The translations under genes were made by a program, and so were the position numbers. Below the pieces are notes generated by a model that searched no databases, was not told where the DNA came from, and saw nothing but the letters and a program-made list of their open reading frames with translations. From contig JACRGZ010000169.1 of the NCBI GenBank assembly GCA_016234155.1, positions 1 through 11,821 on the forward strand: 11,821 bases of DNA, written 5' to 3'. Positions 11,759 through 11,821 of the stretch are shown here, piece after piece. Numbering within the stretch: position 1 is the first letter of the stretch; every line of letters begins with the position of its first letter. This DNA comes from Nitrospirota bacterium (GTDB lineage Bacteria; Nitrospirota; 9FT-COMBO-42-15; HDB-SIOI813).

Positions 11759-11821
11759 ATGTTGGATAAACCAGTGCTATCACAGGGTGCTCTTACGACA
11801 TCATCATTACTGGGGCCTGAG
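11759..11821 (+). CDS. Possible 5' end of a downstream gene, cut by the window
   Basis: An ATG at 11759 opens a frame that stays open for all 21 codons to the window end (MLDKPVLSQGALTTSSL and on). GAGGG lies immediately before it; an in-frame TTG at 11762 would have better spacing. The family is not recognisable from so short a piece. Because DUF6788-like genes often precede transposases, a transposase is a reasonable guess only. Confidence 0.35.
   Translation, partial: MLDKPVLSQGALTTSSLLGPE

Overview
The window reads as an ordinary chromosomal housekeeping segment of a moderate-GC Gram-negative-type bacterium, with mobile or accessory debris at its right end. The gene sets (ffh with rpsP, gap-pgk-tpiA-secG, a dppB/dppC pair), frequent ATA and AGG codons, and small unnamed membrane proteins fit Nitrospirota or a deltaproteobacterium-like lineage. 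This placement is an inference from gene content and style, not a phylogenetic result.

Layout from left to right. (1) Positions 1-2844, minus strand: a sigma70-type promoter, then ffh (SRP GTPase), a PAS-GGDEF protein placed between ffh and rpsP, then rpsP, and at the left edge a Shine-Dalgarno for a further gene outside the window. (2) 2841-3690, minus strand: a small membrane protein and an unrecognised soluble protein. (3) 3941-5986, plus strand: the two permease subunits of a Dpp/Opp-type peptide ABC importer, separated by about 240 bp packed with palindromic repeats; no binding protein or ATPase is present. (4) 6000-9567, minus strand: gap-pgk-tpiA-secG behind a good promoter whose -35 lies inside a 7+7 bp palindrome. 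(5) 9797-10333, plus strand: an intact AF2212-like antitoxin followed by a PIN toxin cut to 44 residues and joined to the 3' remnant of an IS91-type transposase. (6) 10427-10581: a 155-bp MITE-like element with 17-bp terminal inverted repeats, ending in the stop codon of a secreted thioredoxin-fold gene (10580-11080, minus) that has a Fur-box-like site in its leader. (7) 11354-11821, plus strand: a DUF6788-like small Cys protein with an apparently leaderless start, then the first codons of another open frame running off the window.

How the parts work together: ffh, rpsP and secG serve translation and protein targeting. gap, pgk and tpiA are the triose-phosphate section of glycolysis/gluconeogenesis. 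dppB/dppC would form the membrane channel of a peptide importer whose other subunits must be encoded elsewhere.

The most unusual theme is intergenic. Several minus-strand genes run from their stop codon directly into short-period (7-8 nt) repeat tracts, each of a different sequence, mostly arranged as long hairpins. In tpiA the repeat supplies the final codons, and in rpsP the repeat arm includes the stop codon. No complete new enzymatic or defence system is visible.
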